64,000 nt of DNA from Theobroma cacao. Lineage: Eukaryota; Streptophyta; Magnoliopsida; Malvales; Malvaceae. Position 1 is the stretch's first letter, and each line of letters starts with the position of its first letter. The DNA is taken from the NCBI RefSeq assembly GCF_000208745.1, contig NC_030858.1, positions 17,610,623-17,674,622 on the forward strand. The letters are read 5' to 3'. Under the pieces are notes generated by a model, which did no database searches, was not told the origin of the DNA, and saw nothing but the letters and a program-made list of their open reading frames with translations. The translations under genes were made by a program, and so were the position numbers. Below, in pieces: positions 1 to 12,245 of the stretch.

Positions 1-968
1 CGGCCAACATCGTCAAGATTGCCATGGCATGTGGGAATCTGGTGGAAACGGTGCTCTTAGATTGTGATTACGTGGAAGTGGGTCCACTTGTTGATATTAT
101 ACTTTCCTACTCGAAAGCCTTGTGAGTTTTTCGACTCGTACTCTTTTGCATGCTGGAGAGTTAAGATTTTCTCTGCAGCTCCTTTTATTTGAATAAAAGC
201 TTTCAGTGCTTATTTGATGATCATGAGTTGGTTTATGTGCTTTATAAATTGATTTCTTTACATGCCACACAACTTGGAAGCATTCATACTTTTATACTAT
301 TTCTCTTATTTTGATGGTAAGTGATGTTTTCTATGATTGAACTTGGTTTCGCTACACTTGTTTTCAGCATCGTTTTGCCAAGTGAAATATTGCACAATGA
401 TTTGACAGCATCATTTTTAGAAGGCACAAACATTCTATTTGTGATTTGATTTTTCTAAGATTATTGCTTTAATTCTAATTTTATCATTCAAAAGATTTGC
501 CTTAAGCTTGTTTCCCATCTACTCCTTTCTCATGGAGCCAATGATCACTGAGTCTATGAGACTCACCCTCTTATTCCCCTTTTGCAGATAGTGTTTAGCC
601 TAGTGTGCGTTCATCGGCACATGTTGACTATCACGGATAGTTAAAGGCATCTCGTAGCAACTTATTTCGAGTTGCCCCGCTGCTAAAGGTCGAGTAGTTC
701 ATAGTATAATGTATTTGTAAGCAGTGTCAATGTAAGTGTACAATTGAATAATTATAGACTATAATGTAATCTTTACAAGTATGGTGAGTAAAGGTTAAGA
801 TGGTTTATTACGATTATGTTTAATCTTTATTACAAAGAGTTATATGGTTCAAATAGTTTCACAAATTGATGGCATAATAACCAAAGATTCAACTAAGGCT
901 TTTTCGGGATTTGGCAGGTTCTCCCACAAGTCTCGAACGCTGGTAACGATTGAGGAACAGTCATTACA
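1..968 (+). mobile_element. 3' part of the 5' LTR of a LARD-like LTR retrotransposon
   Basis: This stretch aligns by eye along its whole length with 23398-24366, the end of the 3' LTR of the same element, with several percent divergence. It ends TTACA at 968 and is followed four bases later by a tRNA-iMet-type primer binding site, which marks it as the U5 end of a 5' LTR. Inside it an acceptor-like TTTTGCAG ends at 587, preceded by ACTCACCC. Downstream are the conserved words shared with other LTRs here, including a CTGCTAAAGGTCGAG block near 680. The upstream part of the LTR lies outside the window, so no left target duplication can be checked. Confidence 0.85.
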
Positions 969-972
969 GACT

Positions 973-984
973 TGGTATTAGAGC
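973..984 (+). other. Primer binding site (initiator-tRNA-Met type)
   Basis: TGGTATTAGAGC lies four bases after the LTR end at 968. It differs by one base from TGGTATCAGAGC, the usual plant PBS complementary to the 3' end of initiator tRNA-Met. It primes minus-strand DNA synthesis in LTR retrotransposons and fixes the orientation of the element as +. Confidence 0.8.
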
Positions 985-1287
985 CCTAGCCTTAGTCAAG
1001 TCCTAACAATTCTTGTGTCAGTCAGCGGAGTTTTCAGAGTTAGTGTAGAGTCATGTTTATGGTTTGTGACTGCAGCACAAGTTATAGACAAAAGGCTATA
1101 TAAACTCATATTCCTAGTAACCTACCCTTTAACTAGCGTTGTATAAAGGTCATAAGTAATGCCGTTGTCTAGGTTTGAGATGCCACCCGAGACGCAAGCC
1201 ATTGTTGGAAAAATTTTAAAGCAAATGCTACTAATGAAAGGTTAACGTAATGACATATCCCTCCGACTAAGGATGGAGGAAAGTGGA
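985..1287 (+). other. Leader and relic gag start of the LARD-like element
   Basis: This is internal sequence between the PBS and the first nested insertion. A short open stretch begins with ATG at 1159 and reads MPLSRFEMPPETQAIVGKIL before stopping at about 1242. It could be a relic of a gag N-terminus, but I cannot show homology. The internal region resumes at 3982 and again at 13979. Confidence 0.45.
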
Positions 1288-2495
1288 TGTGAGACCTCAA
1301 CCTCTATAGGCTTGTAACTAGGCACAGACACAATAACACAAGCTAGGGGTAGTTTCGTCATTTTCTCTAATAAGCTCCCATAAGAAAGTTTTACGATATT
1401 TTAAGGTCTAAATAGGCATAAGACCACATAAATTATGTGTAATGATGAAAACACGAAGAAAATTAGAAATGAGGATAATTTTCACGATAGGGGCAAAATG
1501 GTCATTTTTCACCTCGAGTTAGAATTTTAAGTTTTCATGAACCCGAGCATGTCTAGACCATTATGGATCTTGTCCTAGTGTCAAAAGAACAAAAAGAGTG
1601 CATAAAAGATTGGAGGAGAATAAGCTAATTTTTAAAGGGGTAATTTGATAATTTCAAGGGAATGGATAAGCTTGGGCTATAAATATCTTCTCTTTTCAGC
1701 AGCTTGTTTTCTTCTACTTCTTCCATCTCACGTTGCTTCCAACCTCCATGGAAGCTTGATATGGAGCTTGCATAATTTTCTCTCTCTAGCTCTAGTTTTC
1801 ATATCTTTGTGCCCTTTTGACTAAAACCCTTGTATTCTTTCACTCTCTCACTTTAAAACCTTTGATAAATCTTATTTCATACTTTCTCTCACTAGTTGGG
1901 CATTCTAGAGAGAGAAAGAGAGAATTACTCCATTTATTTGGAAGCTATTTGAAGAGAATTCAACTACAACGAAACCCTAGGATGAGTGATGAACCAAGCT
2001 TGATTTTTAGCTGTGAATAATGGCTAGTAATTGGGATTATGAGCTGTTTTATTGTTGAGTATGTTCATTCCTTTTATAGTGATTAAGATAGTGAACATAG
2101 ATAGCCATTTAATGTGGCAATTGAAAGCTAGCTAAGAGATAGCTTTTAGGGTTTATAGGGTGTGAATTGACCTATTGCTTATGCTAATGTGATTCAAGGT
2201 TCTAACGAAGTCCCATCCTTCCAATTGGATCATTAGGGGAATTAGAGTCAGCAAAAGGCTCAACAATATATCGGTGAGTGAACTGCATTCAAAACTTGTT
2301 TTGGGGATATAATGTATTTGCCAAACATTTGAATGGATTATCTAGCTTTTCATAAAAACAAGTGCCTTGGGAACAAGCTTTTGATAAATTGTTTCCATGT
2401 TGTGACATGTGACTATTATTGATTCATGCACTACCACATTGTGTTGATATATATATATATATGAATACATTGTTGTGTAATGACATTGACTCGGC

Positions 2496-2612
2496 TATGT
2501 GTGAGTAAGAAGTGCGCATAAGTCAATGATGACTTGGTTATGTGCGAGTAAGGAGTGCGCATAACTCGGTGATGACCTAGCCATGTGCGAGTAAGGAGTG
2601 CGCATGAGTTGG
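2496..2612 (+). repeat. Short hairpin-forming tandem repeats in LTR
   Basis: There are three units of the form TATGTGCGAGTAAGGAGTGC followed by GCATAA. Each has near-complementary arms (TTATGTGCG against TGCGCATAA) around a purine loop. They lie about 220 bases after the GGTGAGT site of the surrounding LTR. Corresponding arrays with different sequence sit at the same place in the other LTR families. Confidence 0.7.
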
Positions 2613-2660
2613 GGATGATGGGATGATGTGCATGATGAGTGATATATATATATATATATA

Positions 2661-2734
2661 NNNNNNNNNNNNNNNNNNNNNNNNNNNNNNNNNNNNNNNN
2701 NNNNNNNNNNNNNNNNNNNNNNNNNNNNNNNNNN
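2661..2734. other. Assembly gap (74 N) inside a TA dinucleotide repeat
   Basis: The run of N is flanked on both sides by (TA)n, so the missing sequence is probably more of the same microsatellite. Open reading frames that cross it are artefacts. Confidence 0.98.
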
Positions 2735-2894
2735 ATATATATATATATATATACATATATGGTATATGGTTGAAATGCAAAAGTGTGAACATTTGATTTG
2801 TTGAAATTTGGGAGTTTGCATGTGTTACATGTTGCTTTTGTTATTTAGTAGGATGGCTTTGTTTTAAGGGAAAATGACATTTTTTCTTGATGTT

Positions 2895-3345
2895 CTGATT
2901 CTCGCTACAGCGAGAAACTCTCGAGTTTTTTGAAAGGTGGCTAGCAGAAAACTCGCTGCAGCGAGAATGCCTTTTCGCTGTAGTGAGAAAATACTATAGC
3001 ATTCTCGTTGCAACGAGAATGAATCTTGCTGCAGCGAGAAAGTTTCTATCTTGGGGCAGAAATTTCACTGCAACAAGATTCATTCTTGCTTCAGCGAAAA
3101 ACTTTCTGTTTTGTCTCACATTTTGATCAATTGTGGCCCTATTTTCCACTTCCTTGCTACCATATTTGAGCATGGATTTACAACATTAAGGAATAAATGA
3201 ATTAAGCTTAATATGAGGAGGTTTAGTGAGAAACCCTCAACCAGTCAAAAAACCTTCAGTTAGTTGATAATTTAAATCAAGTGTCGCTGCAGCAAAAATT
3301 TATTCTCGCTGCAGCGAGAATGCCTTTCCACTGCAGCAAAGACCC
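2895..3345 (+). repeat. Array of GCTGCAGC palindromes in LTR 1288-3976
   Basis: Perfect or near-perfect copies of the self-complementary word CTCGCTGCAGCGAG recur here. Intact 14-mers are at 2952-2965 and 3305-3318, the second inside an 18-bp palindrome at 3303-3320. Several variants carry one or two C-to-T or G-to-A changes. Spacing is irregular (30-60 bases with one longer gap), so this is not a simple tandem satellite. Confidence 0.8.
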
Positions 3346-3981
3346 GTCGTTGTTTGACCTGATTCGCATGAATGCTATTAAAGTTTTCACTCTCCAAATC
3401 TTTTATTGAATATGGACCCTTTCATAAAGTGATTTACTCATGTGGGGTTTACATGAGGGGTTTTAATAAGAACAAAAACAAATTACATTGTTTTGAAAAA
3501 GAATGCATCATGATTTCATTAAACATTCCTTATGGTATGCTTGTTCCCTTTCTTGTTCACTCACTAGGTTTATACTCACCATTTTCAACTTCATGTTTTT
3601 AGATCAGGAGGCAGCCGGTAACTAGGACGAGGTGTCCTTATATACTTGTATCCATCTTTTGGTAGGTGTCTCGGCATTCAGTAGCTGTACATTCGTCTAA
3701 GTCCCTCCGCTGGAAGTCGAGTATCCTTTTGTTGTGTATAAACAAACCTAATGTAAATTTTAAGATACATGTTGTAGATAATGTATATACACTTGTTTGG
3801 TTTGCCAGTATGAGTTGGCAAATGTTTAATATTATTTTGACCCTAAGTTATGAAATGTGACTTAGCAGTTTATGATGGAATGATGAACATGTTAGATTAA
3901 TAGGCTTGCTTGGGCTTAGTGGACAATGTCCATTGGGCCCATGCGTCAGTCATGACCTGAAATTTGGGTCGTGACAGTGGA

Positions 3982-4120
3982 GCTGGACTAATAGGTCCGT
4001 AACAATTTATTTATTTGATGGAGTTATAATTTGAGTCCATAATTATCAATGAGAAGAAAATTAGATGACATTGGGTCATTATTGACGTCAATATAAAAGA
4101 GCACGTATAATAATGGTAAT
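3982..4120 (+). other. Internal fragment of LARD-like element between two nested insertions
   Basis: These 139 bases lie between the right target duplication of the first solo LTR and the GTAAT duplication of the antisense LTR. They have no recognisable coding content. Confidence 0.6.
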
Positions 4121-6792
4121 TGTCAGTTAAAATTTCACTACGCAAGTATACGTATCGAATAGACAGTATATTAGCAAGCAAAATATCGATCCCAAGAGAA
4201 TTGATTTCAAATTTTACTAAGTACTAAAATTAGAACAATTTAATCTTATCCAAACGCTCAAAATTAATTGATTAACTAAACTAATTAACTAAAATTTAAA
4301 CCAACAAGAAAAATCAAAATAATAATAACTTAAAAAAATATCAAATCAAACAAGTCTAAGATTACAATATCCCTCACACTTCAGCTAAATCTTACCTCTC
4401 TTCCTTAACTTATTTCAATGGGTTGAATTGCTAACCTAGAGTTTTCAATTATTTATAAGGGTCTTTCGACTCATCCTTTAAAAATATCTATTTTAACCAA
4501 AACACTATTATAATACCCCGTACTTTGATATGGTTACTAATAAAGATTATTGGATGCCAATTGAGGTTAATTATATTGTTTAAAAGTGATGAAAAATGAA
4601 AAGAATAGTTTGGGATAAAATATTCCATACGCGAGAAAATAATAATAAAATAATAATATTTTTATCGAAAAAGAAATTTTGAGATAAAAAGTGATTCAGA
4701 AGTCAATTGAGGCATAATAAGGTATTTTGGGTACTAAGAGGACAAAAGGAGACAAGAGGAAATTTTTAAAATAAAATAATATTTTATTAAGAAAATAATA
4801 TTAAAATGTTAATATTTTATTCAGCATTGAAATTTTTCATGAAGAAGGAGTATATGGTCAATCTAAGTGGAGGAGAAAAGAATGAGAAAAATTTTGGAGA
4901 AAAATGACGTTAATGGGGCCGCTTGTCTTTGTTAAGTAAAGATAACACGGGTAAATAAATATTTTAAATATTATGAGGACACCGTGTTGGAGTACAAAAC
5001 TTTATACTTTGTTTGTACATGTGAGACCCTGTCAAGCTCGATTAAAAGATGGTATTATACCGAGTGGTACAACTAAGTTAAATCGAGCATTGAACTAGTT
5101 CAAATAGAAACTCTAAGAGGAATTTGAAAATTTTAAAACCCACAGAATGACTAGAATAGTGATTTGGAGTTCAAGGTCCAATTTGGAGTCCATCAGAAAA
5201 ATTAACCGATTAGGGATAAAACGATCATTTTACCATTTGATGATAAAATGGAGATTTTTAGCCAAGATTTGATCACATTTGACCAAGAATAATTATATGA
5301 AATATAATTATGATTATTGGAGTATAAAATGATGTTTAGCAGTGAAAAATTATGATTCTCGATATTTTTGGAGCACAAAGGTAAAATGGTAATTTTGCCA
5401 CTAGAGGACTAAACGGGAATTTTTATAAAACAATTTTTACCCCATTTGGTTAATATTGATCAATATTAGTGTTATTTGAGGTTGAAAAGTAGAAATAATG
5501 TGATTCCGGTACATTTCGGAGTATAGGGGCAAAATCATAATTTTTCACCTCCAGGGGCAAATCGGTAAATTTTTCGCCCCAGCACTTGTCAAGACCAAGG
5601 GATTTTAATTGTGGTAGGATTGGATAAATACCAGAATATTTGTGGTGGAAAATTAAGAAGAAAAAGTCAAAAAATTAAAAAATTGGGCCAATAAGCATTT
5701 GACACGTGGCATGCTTGATTATTTTATTATTTTCTATAGAAATCAGCCCATTAAATCCCCAATTCTCTCACCATATTCGGCCTAGGAACCAGCAACAAGA
5801 ATAAAGGAAGAACAAAGGGAAAAACAAGAAAACCTAGGTGAAAATTCAAAGAAAAAGTGAAGAAATCAAGGAAACAAGTTAAGTAAGTTAGAATTTCTTT
5901 AATTCTCCTTGATACCTAGCTTACCCATGCTTTTGTTCTTGATTTCCATGGTTGAATATTGAGTTATCATGATGAATTCAATTCTGAAAAATGGGTATGG
6001 AAGAGGAATTGTTGTTGGAATAATTTGATTTTAGACTATGTTAATGTTTAGGGATAGTTAAGCATGGTTATGAACAAAAACACAAAAGAAATATTCAATT
6101 TCTCTAGGGCTCCTTGTTGGTCGAACCATGAGGGCTGAATATCAATGGAGATTGTTTTTATTTCAAGGAAAATGGCTTGAAAAATGATGAATTAAGGTGA
6201 AACGGTTATGTAGAAAAAATTTTGGTGCTAGTGCTCCAAATGATCGAATTTTTCTATAAGGAATTGTGAGGGTTCTAATTTAGCTTTATTTAAATGGTAT
6301 GTGGTAAACTAAGGTATTAGAGGAGAAATGGATTAATTTGGAGGTGATTTGGACACAATCGCTAATTAATCGAGTGATCGGTCGAATTTAATCGATACCG
6401 CGTTTAAGCGGTAATCGGATGTATTTTTGCATTTACATATCAAGCATTAGTAATTTAAATTAGTTTATATCAATTTGTCGAGGTAGTGAGACGTTCGGAA
6501 AAGGCAAAGGAGTTGCACCTGAGGACTATTAGTCCGAGTGCACCCGAAATTTGGATTTTTCGATACTTGTGAGTGGATTGCCTTCAAAACTTGTTTTGGG
6601 AAATATAATGAAATTGCCACCCATTTGAATGAATTAGCAAGCTTTTCATGAAAATAAGTGCCTTGGGAACAAGCTTTTGAAAATGGTTTTATGTTGTACT
6701 ATGTGATTGCTATGGATTCATACACTACTGTATTACGATGATATATATATATGTGTGTTGTGCATGATGAATGATATTGTATATAATGACTG

Positions 6793-6985
6793 TAACCGTG
6801 TGTGTGCACGAGGTGGAGAATGCACATGCCGGTGATGGTGGTGGCATGAGAGATAGATGATGATAATGCCCGTGTACACGATGGGGGGGGGGATGTACAC
6901 GATAGCACTGATTGTGCACGATGTGGGGGGATGCACATAATGGTACCGGCTATGTGCACGATGTGGGGGAATGTACATGAGCCGG
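6793..6985 (+). repeat. G-run hairpin tandem repeats in LTR
   Basis: There are four units built like TGTGCACGATGTGGGGGG followed by ATGCACA. Each has complementary arms (TGTGCA and TGCACA) around a loop with a run of 3-9 G. They sit at the same relative place in the LTR as the arrays at 2496, 10676, 12085 and 58978. Confidence 0.75.
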
Positions 6986-7197
6986 GAGTGATTATGATGA
7001 TATTGATGTTTGTCTATGTAATTATGCATATCTAGATTTATGAAATGAAAGCTCATGAATGTGATATATGGTTGACATATATATGAAATTTGACACATTG
7101 TACTTTGAGAATTTTCATGAGTTTTATGTTGATTTTGTTAGTTTAGCAGGACGGCTTTTTGTTAAGTGAGGAAAAATGTTTCTTTTGTTGCTCTATT

Positions 7198-7402
7198 TTC
7201 GCTGCAGTGAAAGTCATGCTCGCTGCAGCGAGAAACTCTCGGGTTTGAGGACCTTTCACCATAACTGGTTCTCGCTGCAACGAAAAACTTTCTATTTCTG
7301 GGTAACAATTTCGTTGCAGCGAAATTCATTCTCGCTGCAGCGAAAAACTTTCTGTTTCTGGGTAACAATTTCGTTGCAGCGAAATTAATTCTCGCTGCAG
7401 CA
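7198..7402 (+). repeat. GCTGCAGC palindrome array in LTR 5020-8043
   Basis: Five or more copies or variants of CTCGCTGCAGCGAG occur here. A perfect 14-mer is at 7219-7232. Two units of about 60 bases around 7282-7400 are near-identical, so part of the array arose by local duplication. Confidence 0.75.
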
Positions 7403-10400
7403 AAAACTTTCTGTTTTGTCTCCTATCTTGTCCAATTGCTGCCCTATTGTTCACTTCTTTGCTACCATATTTAAGCATGGACTTCCAACATTTAGGACAA
7501 AATGAGTTAAGTTTAAAATGAGGGGTTTTTAATATGAATGGAATTAAATTGCATTGTTTTGAAACAAGTGCATCATGATTTTAAATTCTCCCTTGTTGTT
7601 GTTGCTTGTTCCCTTCCTTGTTCACTCACTGGGTTTATACTCACCATTTTCAAATTCATGTTTTCAGATCACGAGGCAACCGGTAACTAGGACGAGGTGT
7701 CCTTGTAGACCTGTGTCCATCTTTTGGTAGGTGTCTCGGCATTCGATAGTTGTATATTCATCCGAGTCACTCCGCTGAAAGTCGAGTGTTATTTTGTTTT
7801 GTATAGATGAACTTAATGTAAATTATTAAAATACATGTTGTAGACATTGTATGTAAATTTTTAAGGAGTAATGCTAGTACGAGTTGGCAATGTTTATCAC
7901 TATTTTGATTCAAAGTTATGAAATATGACTTAGTGATATTAGATGAAATTATAAGTAAGATAAATAATAGGCTTGCTTGGGTTTAGTGGATTACGTCAAT
8001 TGGATCTTTGCGCCGGTCATGGCCCAGAATTTGGGTCGTGACAGTACATGTGTAGAAGAAGATAATAGAAGGAAATTGAAGTTAAATGAGTGTTGGGAGG
8101 ACTAAATTGAAAAGGGAAGAAACTTGGAGAGTAAAACGGTAATTTTACACAAAATTTGGTCAAAGCTTCCAAAAAAAGCTTTGACTCTCATCTTGATCAG
8201 CCCAAAACCGTCCTTATCTCCTCCAGCAAGATATTTTCTTCTCCTTCTTGAAGCTTCCAATGCCATTTTCATGTCAAGTTCATGAAAATCAATTTTTTTC
8301 ATGTGATTTTCCTCGTTTCTCTCATTTCCTTTCTTTTCTTAATTCTTTCTTCTCCAACTTCTTGGGCACTAAACCTGAAGCTTTTAACCCCAATTTCCAG
8401 CACATCTAAACTCGAGGAAAAGAAGAAAGAAAAAGAGAGAAAGGAAGAAAAAAGCTTGGTTTTGGTGACTCAAGCAAGGAAAGGTAAGGATTCTTGTTTT
8501 TGGTTTGAGTAGTCTTTGAAAATGAGTTAGTGACTAAGAGAAATGTCTTGTGGCAACAAAGATTGGCTTGATTGGAGAAAAATTGGTAACATATAAGCCA
8601 ATAAACCCATGGGTACATGAAGGACTCAAAGTGGAAAAGGAAAACGGTAAGCTTAACACTATGTTTTAAAGCTTACGGTTAGTTGAATATTGTGAGGAAT
8701 TATGATTGTTGAAAGGATCTATCTGCCTAAGCTAGTTGAAAATTATTAAGATTGTAGGCATATTGTTTGAAAGAAATGAAAAAGGAATATTGTGGATGGA
8801 GGATTGAGAAACAAAGTATTGAAAGTTAGATAGATAACGATACATGTAAACTAGGAAATAATCGAGTGAAAGTGAGAATGATTATTGCTGCCATATATGT
8901 GGATTATGTGTGGAAATATAAGATGAATTTGAATGAAAATAGCTAGAAAAGGTTAATATGGGTGCTAGAGTCATAATTAAGTTGCATGTAATTATAATTT
9001 AATGAATTACGCAAGTAAAGGATAAAGGCAACTTTGGTAAAAATGTGTCAAGATATAAGTTAGTTGACTAAGGATTCGTGATTAAAGGAAAAAAAGAAGT
9101 AGGAATGATGTACACTAAAGGTATTGCAGGAATGATGTACACTAAAGGTATTGCATTTGAATTGTTGCTAGGAAATACAAAGGTAAAGTTAGAGCACTAT
9201 AGTGGCGTGCCAAAGGAAATGACGAGCGATCGGCTAGTAAAAATAGTTAGAGATACCTCCGAACAAATAGCGACTTAATATTTCGTTGTTGTCGGGTGAG
9301 TGAACTTGCATTAAAATGTTTTGGGAGATACACATTTATGTTTGATTGAATCGCCTAAAACGTTTTATTGGTTTTTCTTCAAAAATTTGCATGGGAACAA
9401 GCCCTTATGAAATTTTTTTATGCTATGTAATGGATAGTGTGATGAATTCATATGTTTATTGTGAGACCTTGACCTTTATAGACTCGTAAAGGGAAGTATA
9501 CGCAATATCCCTTAGCAAGGGTAATTTCATCATTTCCTTAGTAAGCCCATAAAAGTAAGACTTTTAATAATATTATGGCTTAAGTAGGCCTAAGGCATAA
9601 ATGGATGATGAAATTAGGGGTAAAATGACAAGAAAACAAAAAATTTGATGATTTTCACTAGAGGGGCAAAATGGTCATTTTTCACCTTGGGTTAAAATTT
9701 TAAGTTTTCATGAACCCGAGTATGTCTAGACCATTATGGACCTTGTCTCGGAGTCAAAGGAGTAAAAAGATTTCATAAAGGGTTGGAGGAGAGTAAGTTA
9801 ATTGGTGGAGGGACATTTTGGTAATTTAAGTGGAATAGATAAGATTAGCTATAAATATCTTTCTTCCAGTAACTTTTTCTCCCATTTTCCAGTAGCTTCT
9901 TCTTCTTCCTCCTTCTTCTCTTTCACGTTGCTTTCAACCTCCATGGAATCTTGATATGGAGCTTGCATGATTTTCTCTCTCTAGCTCTAGTTTTCATACC
10001 TTTGTGCCCTTTTGACTAGAACCCTTGCATTATTTCACTCTCTCACTTCAAAACCCTTGATAAATCTTATTTCCATACTTTCTCTCACTAGTTGGGCGTT
10101 TTAGAGAGAGAAAGAGAGAATTACCCCATTTGTTTGGAAGCTATTGGAAGATAATTCAACTACAAAGAAACCCTAAGGTGAGTAATGAACCAAGCTTGAT
10201 TTTTAGTTGTGAATAATGGCTAGTAATTGGGATTATGAGCTAGTTTATTGTTGAGTATGTTCATTCCTTTTTTTTAGTGATTAAGATAGTAAACATAGAT
10301 AGCCATTTAATGTGGCAATTGAAAGCTAGCTAAGAGATAGCTTTTAGGGTTTATAGTGTGTGAATTGACCTATTGCTTATGCTAATGTGATCCTAGGTTC

Positions 10401-10675
10401 TAATGAAGTCCCATCCTTCTAATTGGATCATTAGGGGAATTAGAGTCAGCTAAAGGCTCAACAATAAATCAGTGAGTGGACTTGTATTTCAAACTTGTTT
10501 TGGGAAATGTGAATGATTTTATCCAACTTATCTTTGAAAATGTACCTTGGGAACAAGCCTTTGGTGAAGTGATTTTATATTGTGAAAATGTGATATACAA
10601 TGGGCTATGTGTTATCAAAATATGATAGTATGCATGATATGCATTGGGTGCTTTTTTGTATGTTGATGTGGACCT

Positions 10676-10795
10676 GGCTATGTGCGAGTAGGAATGGACA
10701 TAAGCCATTACTGACCCGGCTATGTGCTAGTGGGAGTGCACATAAGCCGTTGTTGACCTAGCTATGTGCGAATGGGAGTGCGCATAAGCTGTTAC
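10676..10795 (+). repeat. Hairpin-forming tandem repeats in LTR
   Basis: There are three units of about 55 bases carrying TATGTGCGAGT...CATAAGC, with near-complementary arms. They correspond to the units at 2496-2612. Confidence 0.65.
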
Positions 10796-10999
10796 ATATG
10801 AGATGATGATGATGGGAGGGTGTATATGATGATTGATATCTATATATATATACATATATGGTATATGGTTGTAAATGCAAAAATGTGAGCATTTGATTTG
10901 TTGAAATTTGGGAGTTTGCATGTGTTGCATGTTGCTTTTGTTATTTAGCAAGATGGCTTTTGTTTTAAGGGAAAAAGAAACCTTTTTCTTGATGTTCTG

Positions 11000-11385
11000 G
11001 TTCTCGCTACAGCGAGAAACTCTCGGGTTTTGAAAGGGTAGGCTGGCTGGAAACTCGCTGCAGTGAGAATCCATTTTCACTGCAATGAGGAAAGTACTGT
11101 AGCTTTTTGCTGCAACGAGATTCATTCTCGCTGCAGCGAGAAACTTTCTGTTTTATGACCAAAATCTCGCTGCAACAAAAAACTTTCTGTTTTTCACCTC
11201 ATTTTGATCAATTGTTGCCCTATTTTCCACTTCTTTGCTACCATATTTGAGCATGGATTTCCAACATTTAGGAATAAGTGAATTAAGCTTAATATGAGGA
11301 GGTTTGGTGAGAAACCCTCGGCCAGTCAAGAAACCCTCGATTAGTTGATAATTGAAATCAAGTGTCGCTGCAGCGAGGACCCGTC
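11000..11385 (+). repeat. GCTGCAGC palindrome array in LTR 9460-12014
   Basis: Multiple copies and decayed variants of CTCGCTGCAGCGAG are present. A perfect 18-bp palindrome TTCTCGCTGCAGCGAGAA is at 11125-11142. Confidence 0.78.
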
Positions 11386-12084
11386 ATTTATTGACTTGAT
11401 TTGCATGAATGCTATTAAAGTTTTCACTCTCCAAATCCTTTGTTGAGCATGGATTTTTTTTCCAATAAGTGATTTTTTCTCATGTGGGGTTTACACGAGA
11501 GGTTTAATAAAATCAAAAATAAATTGCATTGTTTTGAAAAAGAATGCATCATGATTTCGTTAAACATTCCTTATGGTATGCTTGTTCCCTTTCTTGTTCA
11601 CTCACTGGGTTTATACTCACCATTTTCAACTTCATGTTTTCAGATCACGAGGCAGCCAGTAACTAAGACGAGGTGTCCTTGTAAACTTGTATCCATTTTT
11701 TGATAGGTGTCTCGACATTCAGTAGCTGTACATTCGTCGAGTTTCTCTGTTGGGCATCGAGTCTCTTTTTGTTGCGTATAGACAAACCTAATGTAAATTA
11801 TTAAGATATATGTTGTAGACAATGTATATACTCTTGTTTGGTATGCCAATATGAGGTGGCAATGTTTAATATTATTTTGATTCAAGTATGAAATGTGACT
11901 TAGCAGTTTATTATGGAATGATGAACTTGTCAGATTAATAGGCTTGCTTGGGCTTAGTGGACTACGTCTATTGGGCCCATGCGCCGGTCATGGCCAGGAA
12001 TTTGGGTCGTCACATTTATGTATAATATTGATATGTATATACTATGTCATAAATGGTACCATTGTGTGACAAATGCAACCGTGC

Positions 12085-12245
12085 ATGTGTGGAGTGAGTG
12101 TGCACTTGCCGGTGATGACGGTGGTGAGGGAGATGGATGGTGATACTGTCCGGCTATGTGCACGATGTGGTGGGATGCACATGAGATGGGTGAGATGGGA
12201 TGTCCGGTTATGTGCACGATGTGGTGGGATGCACATGATGAATCT
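12085..12245 (+). repeat. G-rich hairpin repeats in LTR 4509-12945
   Basis: Units of TATGTGCACGATGTGGTGGG followed by ATGCACATGA lie near 12155-12185 and 12208-12238. A diverged unit lies near 12085. The arms GTGCA and TGCAC are complementary. Open reading frames across this block on both strands are products of the repeat and not genes. Confidence 0.7.

Larger units (their letters stand above)
1288..3976 (+). mobile_element. Solo LTR (module B + X), TSD GTGGA
   Basis: The sequence starts TGTGAGACC and ends GGGTCGTGACA. It is flanked by GTGGA at 1283-1287 and 3977-3981, a perfect 5-bp duplication, and no internal region is present, so it is a solo LTR. A TATA box (TATAAATATC) is at 1678-1687. 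The leader ends near 1979 at a degraded donor (GATGAGT). A second donor-like GGTGAGT has its GT at 2274-2275, and a matching acceptor TTTTTAG ends at 3602. Between them lie hairpin repeats (2496-2610), a TA microsatellite with an assembly gap, and the GCTGCAGC palindrome array (2895-3345). It is the same family as 9460-12014. It is nested in the leader of the LARD-like element. Confidence 0.9.
5020..8043 (+). mobile_element. Solo LTR (module C + X), TSD GTACA
   Basis: The sequence starts TGTGAGACCCTGTCAAG and ends GGGTCGTGACA. GTACA flanks it at 5015-5019 and 8044-8048. The uninterrupted target is visible in the related LTR near 63797, which confirms the insertion point. The first half resembles the LTR at 47840-50726, including a GGAAAAGGCAAAG block near 6498. 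The second half resembles 1288-3976 and 9460-12014. Donor-like sites are at 5883 (GTAAGT) and 6569 (GTGAGT), and an acceptor TTTTCAG ends at 7667. Hairpin repeats with G-runs are at 6793-6985 and GCTGCAGC palindromes at 7198-7402. Confidence 0.9.
9460..12014 (+). mobile_element. Solo LTR (module B + X), TSD TTTAT
   Basis: The sequence starts TGTGAGACC and ends GGGTCGTCACA. TTTAT at 9455-9459 and 12015-12019 is a perfect duplication. It is closely similar to 1288-3976 over its length. A TATA box (TATAAATATC) is at 9850-9859. The leader of about 300 bases ends at AAG|GTGAGT (GT at 10178-10179). A second donor-like GTGAGT has its GT at 10472-10473, and an acceptor TTTTCAG ends at 11643, preceded by ACTCACC. 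Hairpin repeats occupy 10676-10795 and palindromes 11000-11385. It is nested in the LTR 4509-12945. Confidence 0.92.

Noticed and set aside
2895..3345. CRISPR-like regular repeats
   Set aside because: The palindromic words are too short, irregularly spaced and lie in plant LTRs. No array structure or cas genes exist in this eukaryotic sequence.
8282..8512. Open frame of 76 codons with a signal-peptide-like start
   Set aside because: It lies in the leader of an LTR (module A). The hydrophobic stretch comes from pyrimidine-rich leader sequence, the frame is not kept in the related LTR at 17874, and no homology is recognisable.
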